NCBI GenBank assembly: GCA_000469685.2
Contig: LS997563.1
Coordinates: 31,987,968-32,051,967 of the forward strand
DNA length: 64,000 nucleotides
Reading direction: 5' to 3'
From: Haemonchus contortus
Lineage: Eukaryota > Nematoda > Chromadorea > Rhabditida > Trichostrongylidae
Made by a program: the position numbers and the translations under genes. The notes below the pieces were generated by a model. That model was not told the origin of the DNA, searched no databases, and saw only the letters and a list, made by a program, of their open reading frames with translations. Positions within the stretch are counted from its first letter, which is position 1; each line of letters starts with the position of its first letter. Of this stretch, positions 45,940 through 58,189 are shown in pieces.

Positions 45940-47922
45940 TCAATTGCCACCCTTCGTTCTTTTGGTGGAAGAGGTAGAGGCTCCATCTTGAAGATCCCTT
46001 TTCCGGGGGATGGTACGAGTTACCTGAATTTTACATGAATTATAACCCTAAACAAATTATATTAGTTAGTAATATTTACCTCCGTATGCGAATTCTCATC
46101 ATTCCTTTTAGTGGCTAAAGAGTTTAGAGACTCCAGTTTTAAAACTCCCCATTTTAGGATACCATTCTAAAATTACTTATATTTACAAATCACTTTATAC
46201 ACAATACATCAATATCAATAGATTAACTAGTTATCTTGTACATATAATTAGAAATGACCTCATAATTTTGCAGCTCAGCATTATTCAGCAAAAACTTAAT
46301 GGGTGTTCCCTTCCAGTCACGATAATCCCAACCAAGCTGAATAGCGAGAACTGTGGACTTAAATTTCTAAATATTATTACTCTAAGAAATACACTACTAC
46401 AACATAACTCCGATATTATTATTTAATAATTTATACATAACATACTATTTATAAAACAAAAATTATGTAACAAAGATTTAAATAACAAGTAATTATATTT
46501 ATGTTGTTACTCACCAAAGAGTTGGCGTTTGCCCGGTCCTTTATCATGACATATGGGCCTTTCACTACTATTTCAGGCAAAGCTGCGTGCGTTGACAATA
46601 ACTCCTTTCGAATTTTTTGCCGTAGGTACAATCTAAATAATGTAGTCATATTCATCTAGTCATATATTCAAGATCCTTAATTTAACATACCCTAAGTTTT
46701 CGAGATCAGTATGCTTCATCGTTTTTCCTCTCAGCAATTTGACATTCGTGTTATTTTTACGATTGAATTCAAGTAAATTTTTACTTCCTTTAGTCAAAAA
46801 ATGTTCCCAGAACGAATAGGTCATTTCAGCCTATAATTAGTATATAATAATAACTTACACTATTAACAAAATAGAAAAAATTATCAGTTAAAATTCATGC
46901 ACTCACTCGGAAAGACGTGAAGTCACCATAATTGCCAGCGTGCCTTAACCAAGTAAGTGGGAAAGGATCCATTTCAATATCGTATCTATACTTTCAAAAG
47001 AATAGCAATATTATTTATAATTACAATACAGTACGTACCTTACAACGTCTTTTATAAACTTTCTTGCGATTTCCTTCAAAGGCGCTCGGGTAACGTTTGG
47101 CATCATCAAAACTCTGATTTGTTTAGAGGTGACGCAGTTATTGATCTGCTCTTGCATTCTTTCCCTCCTCTTGTCCTGATCGTTTTCGGAGTAATCAAAC
47201 CCAGCGCGCTTAAAATAGCATTGCTTTACTATGTTGAATGTAACAACTGGATTTCAGAATGCGAGTAATACCATTATCCTAATAAGTAACAACTTAAACA
47301 AGAGCATTACATTACTTTGTTGAATGTAACAATTGTAATTCAGAATGCGAATAATGTCATTGTCTTAATTAGTAACAACTTAAACGAAATAGCCAAGTTT
47401 TGTTTACTATGCAATAAAGAAAACGATCATTTGTTATTATGTTCCTTTATAGAAAAATGTTCAATATATCGTGTTATTAAAGCTTACAGTTCACAATCTC
47501 AATCTTAATCTCAATCTTACAGTTCACAATCTACATACTATTTATAACTCGGAGGAAATTACACGATTTCGCTCAACTACGAAGTGTTACAGTTAAACCT
47601 TTTCTAAACTGGACATATGTAAGTGGTAAGTAGATAATAAAAAAAGGCGTGACTCACACTCGAAACAGTTGAGATGGAGTTGATTATACCAGTGTTCCAT
47701 TCCGCCACCTGAAACATTCATATATTGATTAATGTTTTTATGTCTTCCATTATGGATTATGTAGTATAAAGGTACAGACATGACCCTAGTCCTACAACAA
47801 CATTCTTAAATATATCAATAACTAGGAGATATTAACTCATAGTTGCAATTGAATTTTTTAATACTCACCTTTGTAACGGTCAAGGGTGATGCCCTACCAT
47901 CGACACTGGAACCGGTACTCAT
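45940..47922 (-). CDS. Nine-exon gene of unknown function inside PLE unit 2
   Basis: Identical exon structure to the unit 1 gene, every coordinate shifted by 7119: first exon 47922-47869, last exon 46023-45940. All splice sites are conserved. The only coding change noticed is at 46115 (exon 8), turning Thr 258 into Ala. The predicted product is otherwise the same 296 residues: charged N-terminal third, aromatic-rich middle, and basic Ser/Thr tail. Conservation between copies this young cannot by itself prove selection. Confidence 0.75.
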
Positions 47923-48850
47923 CTATAATGCACATAGTTGAAATATCATTCGTTTTACCAATATTAGTTAAACGGAGTTACGCAAAAGCAATAGAGGCAA
48001 AGACGACATACAAACATCACCTATAACGGAGTATTTTGAATTAACATCACATTAAAAACAAAACATAAACAAAGCACTACATTAAATGTGATGATATATG
48101 CAGCGTGAAGCGCGCTGACATATATGTGCGCGCTCCTTCTGGAGACCGACTCCTTATATATTCGTTCGCATTGCATATATTGCATATGTAACAAATGGGA
48201 TATATTGATTGATGACACATCGGACTTATATTACAGAAAGGAGAATTTAGGCCGCAACCAATAAGGTTAGGGTACGGTACATGGAACGCACTGCTATTAT
48301 GAACATCAACAACACAGGTGAATAGTTAACAACGTTTAGAATTCTTTTCTAATATAGGATATACGATAGAATGAACAATAAAGGAAAATATCACTTAGTT
48401 TAAAATATACTTTATTCATATATTATAATACAATGCATTACTTCAATTAACCGTCCACTTTATCACCGGTTAGTATTAAACACTAAGAAATAATTGTTTT
48501 CATAGTGAGCACATCATACATTTGCAACCCTTATGGCACTTTATTCCCCAATATTTTTTCTTTTCTTTTCTTCTATTTGTTTATTTTTAAATGGGATTAT
48601 GACACAATCCCTCTACACTCCTTCACCCATTCAAAAAGAGGGCCATACCTCTTGTTAAAAATAGGGATTGGTACTGAAGGGGTTTATAAAAGTCAAAAGT
48701 GGCATGGGGGGTCAATTTTTGGCGCCTCCAGTACCAATCGTTCCTTTTTGGAACACATGAGGGTTGCCAAACCCTGACAGCAATCCTGTCGAACCCAATC
48801 CGGGAGACTCCTCTCTGCATATGGGCTTGACCTCCCGTATGCTTAGATGA

Positions 48851-51700
48851 AGGTCAAAAAATCAAGCCTCCAATTATTACAAAGAAAATAAATTTGAGAA
48901 GGTAAGAGAAGGGGAAAACCACTACATTTTAAAAGATTTTGGCAATAATAATAAGGGTTGCAAATGTGTAAAAATATGTAAAGTTTGTAGTATAACGGAT
49001 ACTAACAATTACATCTTCTCTAATGCAACAGGTCTGAAAATTAACACATATAAAGATAATAATACCTGTTGTATTACTAAAAATGTGATTTATTGTATAA
49101 CTTGTATACGTTGTGGAATACAATATGTAGGAATGACTACAAGAAGGCTAAAGGATAGAATAAGAGAGCACCTTCTGAATATATCCACCAATAAGATTAA
49201 CACACCCTTATATAATCATATGCAAAATTGTGGAAAAGAAATAAAAGTCACAGTGTTGGACTCTCTAAATTCTAATGATAAAAATATCTTGCTAGAAAAA
49301 GAGTTATTTTGGATTAAACTTCTTATGACAGCACTGCCATTCGGCCTTAATGATAATATTAAAGGATACGGTAACATAACTGACATTAACAATCCTAATA
49401 AGTATAACAGAGCTCCTCCCTATTTTGCACTTAAGATCCGGAAAAAAAGATATAATAGAGGCAAAAAAACTAAAAATAGAGGGTGTAAAGATAAAATTAC
49501 GTGTCAAGAGGTAATATCAGAAATAATAGATAAAGAAGAGGACCTCAAACCCATAGAGTGTTACAGATTGATTAATAGATTGAGTAAAAAAGAAATTAAT
49601 AAAATGATACAATCGTCAGTTTCGGAAGAATTCTTACAATCAGTTAATAATAAAACTAAATTTCTAGTATTATGTATATTAGCACATTATCAATATAGTG
49701 ATCCATCCAATAGGAGAACCAAAAGGGAATGTCATAATGTGATAATAGAATATAAAAGTAGAATTTATAATGAAATTCCTTTCAATAGGATATTCAACCA
49801 TAACATCATCTCACGGATAATTAATTATAACGAAGTCAGATTTAAAGAAATAGTACCTATTAGAATAATATATAGGTATGGCTGTCCGGTATCCAGTAAG
49901 ATTAACAATTATAATAAAGTACTCAAGGCATTGAGTGATGAAACACTAAGAAATAAACTTATAAATGATTGTCTATGCCAAAAAACATTCTTCGAAGAGT
50001 TTGTGGACAAAAACTCAGGACATATCATTACTGGAAACCTAGGTATCATCAAGGAAGGAGTACTCAGAAATCTGTTGGAAAAGGGAACAAAATACAGAAT
50101 TGACCAAGGAATAAGTAGATTAGAGGTTAAAATTACATATTTAAATATAGTACATGATATCCTCAAATTTTATAAAAACAAATATAACATGAATACGGGA
50201 AAAATAAGGCAAATGACGAAGTATTTCTATGCAGAATTCCATAATAAAGTAAAGCCACTACTAACGTATAATAGACTGGAACCCACGAAGGAAACAATTC
50301 CCTATGAACTAATTAAAAAATATCAAGAAGACTTCGTTTTCTGTCCATTGGATAAAGCTAGCAATAATTATGGGATAATTTGCATGAAATATTACTTAAT
50401 GACTATTATGAAAGAAATGGGAATGAAATACGATAAAAATAAGAACAAATTTCTACACAGCGATACTAATAATACCTACAACAAAATAGAATGTAATAAT
50501 GAATACAATTTAATATTTAAACATAAAATGCTTTGTATACGTAACAAGCTCAAAGTACCGGACAAAGCTTCAATTCCGATCATTTACGCACTACCTAAGT
50601 TACATAAGAACCCTATAAAGTTCAGATATATTACTGGTGCTAGAGAAAGTAGTACAAAAACATTAGCCAAGGAAATGCACAATATTTTTACCTTTATCAA
50701 ATCCCATTTCATAAAATATGCAAATATAACAAGAATCAGAAAAAAATCTATTAAGAATTACTGGTCTATTAGTAATATTAACATTAGTGAAGAATTGAGA
50801 AGTATACGCTACCCTGGTTTAAAGATTTATACAGCGGACTTCACAGATATGTTCACTAACCTAGAACACTACCTCATTATAAAGAATATTCAAAATCTAA
50901 TCCAAATATGTTTTCGTAACGCTAATAAAGATATGATAGTCACTAATGGTTTCAAAGTTTTCTACTCAGATGGTAAAAATGTCAACACTAATTACAGAAA
51001 GTACAAAAAACAGGATTTAATATACTTAACGGAATATTTGTTAAACAACAGTTACTGTGTGTTTAATGGAACATTATATAAGCAAAGCAAAGGGGTGCCA
51101 CAAGGAGGTAACTTTAGTCCTCTTTTGGCAGACCTTACACTTTCTGTGATGGAATTCAACTACAGCACATCTTGTGAGTTCCATAATAATAAGCTGTTTA
51201 TTCCATTCAGATATATGGATGATTTGCTAGTGGTACATAATCAGAAAGAAGAAGAAATAGAAAATGAGCTTAAAAGAATTTGTGAAGGAAAGCTGGAATT
51301 TAAAAAAACAAGTATTGATGAAAGTAACAGCAATTATTTAGATTTAAATATAACTATTAGGGATAATAGAATAATCACCTCCCTATATAATAAAACTGAC
51401 GACTTTACATTTAAAACTCTTAGATTTCCTCATAAAGATTCCAATATCTCCAAGAATAATAAAGCCTCAGTTATATATACTGAAACACTTAGGATAGCTA
51501 ACACTTTCTCCATGATGGATACATTCAATAATAAGTTGAAGGATATGATTGCCACACTTAATTCTAATGGATACAGCAAAGGGTTTATTGCAATAAATAT
51601 TGTTAAATGTCTATACAGAAATAAATTTATTGCATACAAATTTAAAATAATCAACAACATTAAGGATATTGAAAAATTTGTTAACAATATACTTACATAA
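48851..51700 (+). CDS. PLE protein: GIY-YIG endonuclease plus reverse transcriptase, unit 2
   Basis: Same 949-codon open frame as unit 1, with the same lack of an early ATG, the same cysteine cluster, GIY-YIG nuclease with CCHH, CxC linker and RT motifs including FRYMDDLLVV. Two amino-acid differences from unit 1 were found, both late in the RT: Tyr to Cys at codon 51281-51283 (KRIYEGK versus KRICEGK) and Cys to Phe at 51506-51508 (NTCSMMD versus NTFSMMD). Neither touches a catalytic motif, so both copies look potentially functional. Confidence 0.9.
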   Translation, partial: RSKNQASNYYKENKFEKVREGENHYILKDFGNNNKGCKCVKICKVCSITDTNNYIFSNATGLKINTYKDNNTCCITKNVIYCITCIRCGIQYVGMTTRRLKDRIREHLLNISTNKINTPLYNHMQNCGKEIKVTVLDSLNSNDKNILLEKELFWIKLLMTALPFGLNDNIKGYGNITDINNPNKYNRAPPYFALKIRKKRYNRGKKTKNRGCKDKITCQEVISEIIDKEEDLKPIECYRLINRLSKKEINKMIQSSVSEEFLQSVNNKTKFLVLCILAHYQYSDPSNRRTKRECHNVIIEYKSRIYNEIPFNRIFNHNIISRIINYNEVRFKEIVPIRIIYRYGCPVSSKINNYNKVLKALSDETLRNKLINDCLCQKTFFEEFVDKNSGHIITGNLGIIKEGVLRNLLEKGTKYRIDQGISRLEVKITYLNIVHDILKFYKNKYNMNTGKIRQMTKYFYAEFHNKVKPLLTYNRLEPTKETIPYELIKKYQEDFVFCPLDKASNNYGIICMKYYLMTIMKEMGMKYDKNKNKFLHSDTNNTYNKIECNNEYNLIFKHKMLCIRNKLKVPDKASIPIIYALPKLHKNPIKFRYITGARESSTKTLAKEMHNIFTFIKSHFIKYANITRIRKKSIKNYWSISNINISEELRSIRYPGLKIYTADFTDMFTNLEHYLIIKNIQNLIQICFRNANKDMIVTNGFKVFYSDGKNVNTNYRKYKKQDLIYLTEYLLNNSYCVFNGTLYKQSKGVPQGGNFSPLLADLTLSVMEFNYSTSCEFHNNKLFIPFRYMDDLLVVHNQKEEEIENELKRICEGKLEFKKTSIDESNSNYLDLNITIRDNRIITSLYNKTDDFTFKTLRFPHKDSNISKNNKASVIYTETLRIANTFSMMDTFNNKLKDMIATLNSNGYSKGFIAINIVKCLYRNKFIAYKFKIINNIKDIEKFVNNILT

Positions 51701-52199
51701 ACACTTGCCTATTTAGGATGCTTTAGATGATGGTTCTAAGGTTGTACTTGGTTATATAAAGAATAAGATTTATGACTGCCTCCTTTAAATAATGCTTATA
51801 GACTTCTACTAACTTAACACTTGGTTATGACTTGTGTTCTGACACACTCCACTTCGATTAAAGGTCCTTTAAGACCGTTTCGGCGGGAAAAATCTTATTT
51901 AAGTTCAACGACTACCTAGTAGTTCAGATTTCTGGATGTTTTCCCCACTTTATTAATTTGCTTTCTTATCTTTTGCATACTCATTATTTTAGTAACAGTT
52001 ATTTCTCGCATCTCGTGCTTGCCATTAAGTGACTTCTATATCCATACCTTTTTATGGTCATCACTTAATCACTGAAGATGCCTCGGGTGATGACTGACAT
52101 TGGTTCGTATGATGAAGAGGCGAAACGGACCAATTTCTTGCTTTTTCTCGTCTTTTTCTCGTCTTCTCTTTTAAGTTAGCCCAAGACTTTGTCTCTCTC
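51701..52199 (+). other. 3' region of PLE unit 2
   Basis: Same stem-loop and ribozyme-like core as unit 1 (core at 52072-52126), ending in the TCTCTCTC run at the right border. It lacks the 36-bp tail that joins unit 1 to unit 2. Confidence 0.7.
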
Positions 52200-52207
52200 T
52201 ATATTGA
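52200..52207. repeat. Target-site duplication, right
   Basis: TATATTGA, identical to 37993-38000. The first three bases also match the unit 1 sequence at the equivalent place, so the duplication might be as short as five bases. Confidence 0.55.
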
Positions 52208-52852
52208 AACCAGTCCGATCGCCCAGCTAACGCCGGAATTTCCTCCTTCTTGTGTCGAACACCCTATCCCGAGAAATAGAGACTCGAAGGAATTTTTTCC
52301 CTTTTTTGGAGTTTATAATCGCGTTAGCTGAAGGAGGGTATGAAACTGAAACAGAGTTTGAATAGATTATGTCGTCGTAGCAAATCACATAGGCATTTTT
52401 CTGAAGAAAAAGGGCATCATCTGAAACCAAATTAAGACATCAAATTCATCTCGAAGACATGTCCCGATGATGGCTTAACTGACTGACAGTTAAAGTCTTG
52501 AATGGTCTCACAAATGTTGCCGAGTGGTAATGCCGCACATTATCAGATTTGGTTATCAGCGAACTTTTCTTCTCTACGGATTTACCACTAATTGGGAATC
52601 ACAGATAATTGGTGGTCAGATGAGTTTAATCACAAAAGATATCGAAACAGAAAGAAACCATGATGTGTCATTGAGTCAGAAACCTTGCTGGATAGCGATC
52701 TTAGTCCAACAGCGAAAAATATTATAAAACAAATTTTCATCTCGTTATGGAGAATTGCCGTTGATCGATTCCTATCACTGCATCTACCTGTCTTATTGAA
52801 TGAAAAAATATCAAAGAGCAATGTTTGAATACCAAGGTTATGACTGTTGACA
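52208..52852. other. Right flank of the PLE array
   Basis: No gene recognised. Short frames only. Confidence 0.4.
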
Positions 52853-53224
52853 TGAAGGGGATAACGGACCTATACGCTCTAGCTTTCTATAAGACTCTTT
52901 GTCAGCCCTTGCTCGTTTGTTATCAGACCTTGTCACCCATCACCTTCGGACACTTCGTATTCTACACTACCTATTAAAGTGTTCCACCGTTAATATGAAA
53001 GACGTTGTAGACCCAATGACTCCCGTCTTCTATTTCGCGTTATCTCTAACAGTTGTTATCAATCATTATCACTGAACTTCTACGGCCCTTCTTAATCCAT
53101 ATCTCTCTCCAAAGTACCAATGCTCCACCCTTAATACGAAGGAGTTAGCAGATCCTGCGGATTTTGCTTTCTAAGGTGCTTTATCAGATCCTTCCAATAG
53201 TTATCATCTCTATCACATGTCATC

Positions 53225-53685
53225 AGTGTTCCCATCCTGCCCCCCGTACTTCTACCAAGTTCGAACGCTCTAGATCCACGGGGAAAGGAGTTGTGAATTT
53301 GCGGCCTGAAATTTCTAACGCCCACGCCGCGCTCCCTGTAAGCGGAGTCCGGTCCTGCCACGATCTATAAAAGTTCTTCTCCTGCCCCCCGTACTCCTAC
53401 CAAGTTTGAACGCTCTAGGTACACATGGGGACAGGGCTTATGTATTTGCGGTCTAAATTTTCTAACGCGCACGCCGCGCTCTATGTGAAGGGAGACCGTT
53501 CCTGCCACTTACCATAGGTGTTCCCATCCTGCCCCGCCTACTCCTACCAAATTTGAAGGCTCTAGGTCCACGGGGACAGGAGTTATGAATTTCCGGTCAG
53601 ACCCACACATCGACACACACACACACAAACACACAAACACCGAAACACCAACAGACACACTTAGCGAATTATATAAAGTAGAATT
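53225..53685. repeat. Tandem repeats within the left arm insert
   Basis: Three degenerate units of about 145 bp each contain TCCTGCCCC, CTACCAA.TT.GAA.GCTCTAG and a CACGGGGA.AGG-like motif. The last ends in a CA-rich microsatellite and TTAGCGAATTATATAAAG. Related to 36930-37360. Confidence 0.7.
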
Positions 53686-54689
53686 TTTGAAATTTTTTCG
53701 TCGGTTGCAACTTTATGAGACGAAGCCTCATACAGTCGCAATCGAAGAAGTGCAAAATTTAGCGATGGAACAAGGGTTCGCTGCTATAAGTGCAACATGG
53801 ATTGTTGAGCCGACTTGAGTAACGGGTTTTGATCTAATGATTTCAGAAATATCTCCGTATTCGCCTTTTTCAAAAGCTGGTTACTTGCTTTCTTATAAAA
53901 ATTCAAAAAATTCACAATGGGGAACATTTGAGTGCTAGAAGTTTCGACAAGTTCGTCGTTCTGAAAAGCCTTCGCGCGTTTCCAAATTTTATTGCTATCA
54001 CTTATCACGCTTGATGTAGACCAACTAATATGTAGTTACAGTCAGACAATAACTTCAAACTTTGTTAGGGTCCCAACAAGCCAATCATGTCAATTCAACC
54101 AACGTTGAGTCAATGTGTCGAAGCGACAGATAAAATGAATGACGCTGTTAAAAACTTGTTCGACATAGAAGCATAACGAAGTTACCTATTTGAATTTTTT
54201 CCCCTCTGCTTTAATCTCTTTTCCATTTCTGAACCCAATCGTTAAATCACTACAGCTCAAGATTTAATCTAACAATGAGTGCACCGGAGAACAAAATTAA
54301 AACAATTTCTACAAGGATGGTGAATCTGGGCAAAACTTCCTCGGACGAAGCTCGAACCCGTACCGTGCTTCCCGGCGCCGTATTCTTTATCCCTTACACT
54401 ACCGACACCCTGTCAGCCCTCCCTTTCTTAATGGCCTATATGACACAGCTTTTCACCACCCATACGTACAACCCGCTTAGCCGATATCAAGATTCAATCG
54501 TTATGCTGTAAACCTTCTTTTGTTGAGTAAAGAAAGCACATAAAACATTTTATTACTCGATGCTTCGCGAATCTCCTTCTCTAGGAATTTTTTTACTGAA
54601 GCATCTTCAGTCGAATGATGACAAGGAATTCCAGGTAGCGGATATAGGGGTGGAGGTGCAACCTTATATCAGGGTCTGACAAGGTACTG

Positions 54690-55250
54690 GTGTATGCTGA
54701 AAGCAGTCATACAAATAGACCTCGTTCTCCTGTGCCTGAGGAAGCCCACAATAATAGAGCGTTGCGAGGGATCAGTGGGAAGGGCCAGCTTTGTTGATCT
54801 TCGTTGTTTCCGCAACATTATCGAGCCAAAAAGAAGAGAATGGGAAAGCGTCTCGTATGGATCTGGGAAAGCTTCATAGAAGAGTCCATACTTCTTTCAA
54901 AGTCGTCGTCGGTGATTTCAGCTCCGAGAATGGTACTGGAAGGACGGCTCTGGCTTTAAATTGGTGCGGGTAAAATCAGGAAATGAAGTTGTCCAACTTT
55001 ATCATGTCGACCTATATATGTTCAAACGCAGCACAGGAATCCCTCCCATACTTGATAAACTTAGAAGCCTCTTGATGGACAGTTCCGTACTGAGATAGAC
55101 CACGTATTCATATTCATCTTCAATCTAGGAATCTGCCTGGCTAAGGTTTTGAAGTTCTACACGACGATGAAGGACGATCATCAACTTCCACTGAGACCAA
55201 ATAGGAGCGTTGGAGGTTTTGTGGTCATACGATGAGCGGTCCTTGAAGGA
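54690..55250 (+). pseudogene. Decayed RTE endonuclease, left arm
   Basis: The plus strand reads VVVGDFSSENGTGRT (about 54904-54950), where RTE endonucleases have IVGDFNAKIGPRRT. A DGQFRTEIDHVF-like stretch follows at about 55077-55110 and CLAKVLKFYTTMKDDHQL near 55135-55190, in mixed frames with stops. It is the mirror image of 56827-57387. Confidence 0.6.
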
Positions 55251-55770
55251 GATGACTGATGTGACACTTCCCTGAAGGGAGGCACTGAGATCTCTTGTAG
55301 CCCAAGTTTATCTTCAGCACAGTCAAAGATAGCTAGGATCAAATACTGATTGCACCCTCAGTTGTGAACCTCAGTTTCCTGCAAGATCAGGTTCTTCATA
55401 ACAGTCTTATATCTATCCCGCCCATTGCCAAAATCTTCTTTCACATGGAATTCGCTTAAGGGATCGGTGGAATTGCGAAATGAAGAGCACTACTAATTGA
55501 TGGCAAGTCTCTTCGAATGAACATGAACTCGACGAATCCAATTAAGTTCGAATCTATGTTACTTCGTCCTCGTGGATTTTGCCGCATGATGCGAAGTGGT
55601 TTCTTTAATCATAGTGATGGATAACCATCAATTTTAACGGAGAACGAATTAGAGTTGACGAGGTTCCCTGGATACGAGAAGATGGATAATCGAGAAGGTA
55701 TGATCGATAGGAATACTCATTTCAGAAGACTTTGTCCGTATCTTACCGAGCACATGTGAATTTCCCTCAT

Positions 55771-56306
55771 GAAGTGGAGTGAAGATTAGGTTTTCATGAT
55801 GAATGCCCTTGATTAAGAGCACATTAGAGAATACAAGGTTTCCTTTTCATTACAAGAGTGATCGTCGAGACGACGTGATTACAGGAACGGAACTTCTCTC
55901 AGAGAAGAGCTTTGAGATCTCGTACATTAAAAGGCCAAATGGACCACAGTCGAAGATGTTCAATAGCAACATGAGTTTGCATTCCTGAATCCCTGTTGGA
56001 TCATGCTATACCTTAATAGCGCTCAAGAAAAAAGCAGCACTTCTGTTTGAATGAGTTCTTTGTGATTTCTGCCTAAACAGTTGTATGGTTTCTCAGTTTT
56101 AGCAAAACTGGTTCTGTGTATAGCAACAAACAAGAAGTTAAGAGTTTTTGAATGAATCGAGGGATCGCGTTGTTAACGCAGCAAAAAAGGTGCTCGGGGG
56201 ATGTGCTGAATTCAATATTTCCGTCTCATTCATTTTGATTTATTATCTTCCTATTCCACTTCATTTTTAATATTAATTTTTTACAACACGAAAATCTTTA
56301 TGTGAA
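55771..56306. other. Centre of the palindrome
   Basis: 536 bp of unique sequence between the inverted arms. No gene or origin-like element recognised. Confidence 0.6.
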
Positions 56307-57925
56307 ATGAGGGAAATTCACATGTGCTCGGTAAGATACGGACAAAGTCTTCTGAAATGAGTATTCTTATCGATCATACCTTCTCGATTATCCATCTTCT
56401 CGTATCCAGGGAACCTCGTCAACTCTAATTCGTTCTCCGTTAAAATTGATGGTTATCCATCACTATGATTAAAGAAACCACTTCGCATCATGCGGCAAAA
56501 TCCACGAGGACGAAGTAACATAGATTCGAACTTAATTGGATTCGTCGAGTTCATGTTCATTCGAAGAGACTTGCCATCAATTAGTAGTGCTCTTCATTTC
56601 GCAATTCCACCGATCCCTTAAGCGAATTCCATGTGAAAGAAGGTGGAAAGGTAAATTAATAAATTCATGTACTGCTATCATTTTGCACTTACATTTTGGC
56701 AATGGGCGGGATAGATATAAGACTGTTATGAAGAACCTGATCTTGCAGGAAACTGAGGTTCACAACTGAGGGTGCAATCAGTATTTGATCCTAGCTATCT
56801 TTGACTGTGCTGAAGATAAACTTGGGCTACAAGAGATCTCAGTGCCTCCCTTCAGGGAAGTGTCACATCAGTCATCTCCTTCAAGGACCGCTCATCGTAT
56901 GACCACAAAACCTCCAACGCTCCTATTTGGTCTCAGTGGAAGTTGATGATCGTCCTTCATCGTCGTGTAGAACTTCAAAACCTTAGCCAGGCAGATTCCT
57001 AGATTGAAGATGAATATGAATACGTGGTCTATCTCAGTACGGAACTGTCCATCAAGAGGCTTCTAAGTTTATCAAGTATGGGAGGGATTCCTGTGCTGCG
57101 TTTGAACATATATAGGTCGACATGATAAAGTTGGACAACTTCATTTCCTGATTTTACCCGCACCAATTTAAAGCCAGAGCCGTCCTTCCAGTACCATTCT
57201 CGGAGCTGAAATCACCGACGACGACTTTGAAAGAAGTATGGACTCTTCTATGAAGCTTTCCCAGATCCATACGAGACGCTTTCCCATTCTCTTCTTTTTG
57301 GCTCGATAATGTTGCGGAAACAACGAAGATCAACAAAGCTGGCCCTTCCCACTGATCCCTCGCAACGCTCTATTATTGTGGGCTTCCTCAGGCACAGGAG
57401 AACGAGGTCTATTTGTATGACTGCTTTCAGCATACACCAGTACCTTGTCAGACCCTGATATAAGGTTGCACCTCCACCCCTATATCCGCTACCTGGAATT
57501 CCTTGTCATCATTCGACTGAAGATGCTTCAGTAAAAAAATTCCTAGAGAAGGAGATTCGCGAAGCATCGAGTAATAAAATGTTTTATGTGCTTTCTTTAC
57601 TCAACAAAAAGCAAAATCCGCAGGATCTGCTAACTCCTTCGTATTAAGGGTGGAGCATTGGTACTTTGGAGAGAGATATGGATTAAGAAGGGCCGTAGAA
57701 GTTCAGTGATAATGATTGATAACAACTGTTAGAGATAACGCGAAATAGAAGACGGGAGTCATTGGGTCTACAACGTCTTTCATATTAACGGTGGAACACT
57801 TTAATAGGTAGTGTAGAATACGAAGTGTCCGAAGGTGATGGGTGACAAGGTCTGATAACAAACGAGCAAGGGCTGACAAAGAGTCTTATAGAAAGCTAGA
57901 GCGTATAGGTCCGTTATCCCCTTCA
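56307..57925 (-). repeat. Large inverted repeat, right arm
   Basis: A 1619-bp mirror of the left arm. It contains a 50-bp segment absent from the left arm; read in the left-arm direction this begins GTAAGTGC and ends TTTCCAC. It lacks the 1349-bp block present on the left. Confidence 0.9.
56827..57387 (-). pseudogene. Decayed RTE endonuclease, right arm
   Basis: Mirror copy of the relic in the left arm, with the same stops and frameshifts. This shows that the duplication happened after the element died. Confidence 0.6.
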
Positions 57926-58189
57926 CTCTTCGTTTTAGTTTGTTCGAATTCAAACAATCTGATTACTTTTTCTGCTTTCGAAAATCATTCAAGGGGCTTA
58001 AGGTTAGACTGGTTACGTTGATGAAACTCATGAAAATATAATTGCCATTCCAAAGGTGCTCGAATAGTTACTAGTTACTTCACTGAGGCAAGCGTTCGAA
58101 AAGGCCAGTATTTGGCGAATTCTCGTTTGTTGTCATCCTCAACACGTTTAGCACAAAAAAAAGGTCAGATGGCGGGAGGCTTTTTCAAC

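Larger units (their letters stand above)
45120..52199 (+). mobile_element. Naiad-type Penelope-like element, unit 2
   Basis: The second head-to-tail unit has the same 5' end as unit 1. Identity with unit 1 ends near 52202, where TCTCTCTCTAT passes into the TATATTGA repeat and flank. It retains every exon and motif of unit 1 with the few substitutions listed there. Confidence 0.9.
52853..55770 (+). repeat. Large inverted repeat, left arm
   Basis: 52853-53170 and 54520-55770 are the reverse complement of 56307-57925, almost without mismatch (one seen, at about 55710). The left arm is interrupted by 1349 extra bases (53171-54519) joined at a two-T overlap. At another place it lacks a 50-bp segment present in the right arm. 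Sequence content includes a dead RTE endonuclease. Confidence 0.9.

Noticed and set aside
38001..52199. DNA transposon interpretation suggested by the 8-bp target duplication
   Set aside because: The ends are not inverted repeats of each other and the encoded enzyme is an RT with a GIY-YIG nuclease.
38001..52199. Tandem units as a pure assembly duplication
   Set aside because: At least six scattered substitutions and a 36-bp junction sequence distinguish the units. Long-read proof is still lacking, so the doubt is kept in the findings.
54275..54511. 78-codon frame with a faint resemblance to stomatin-type sequence (PGAVFFIP, TD)
   Set aside because: The match is a few residues only, with no splice-supported neighbours, and it lies inside a repeat block.
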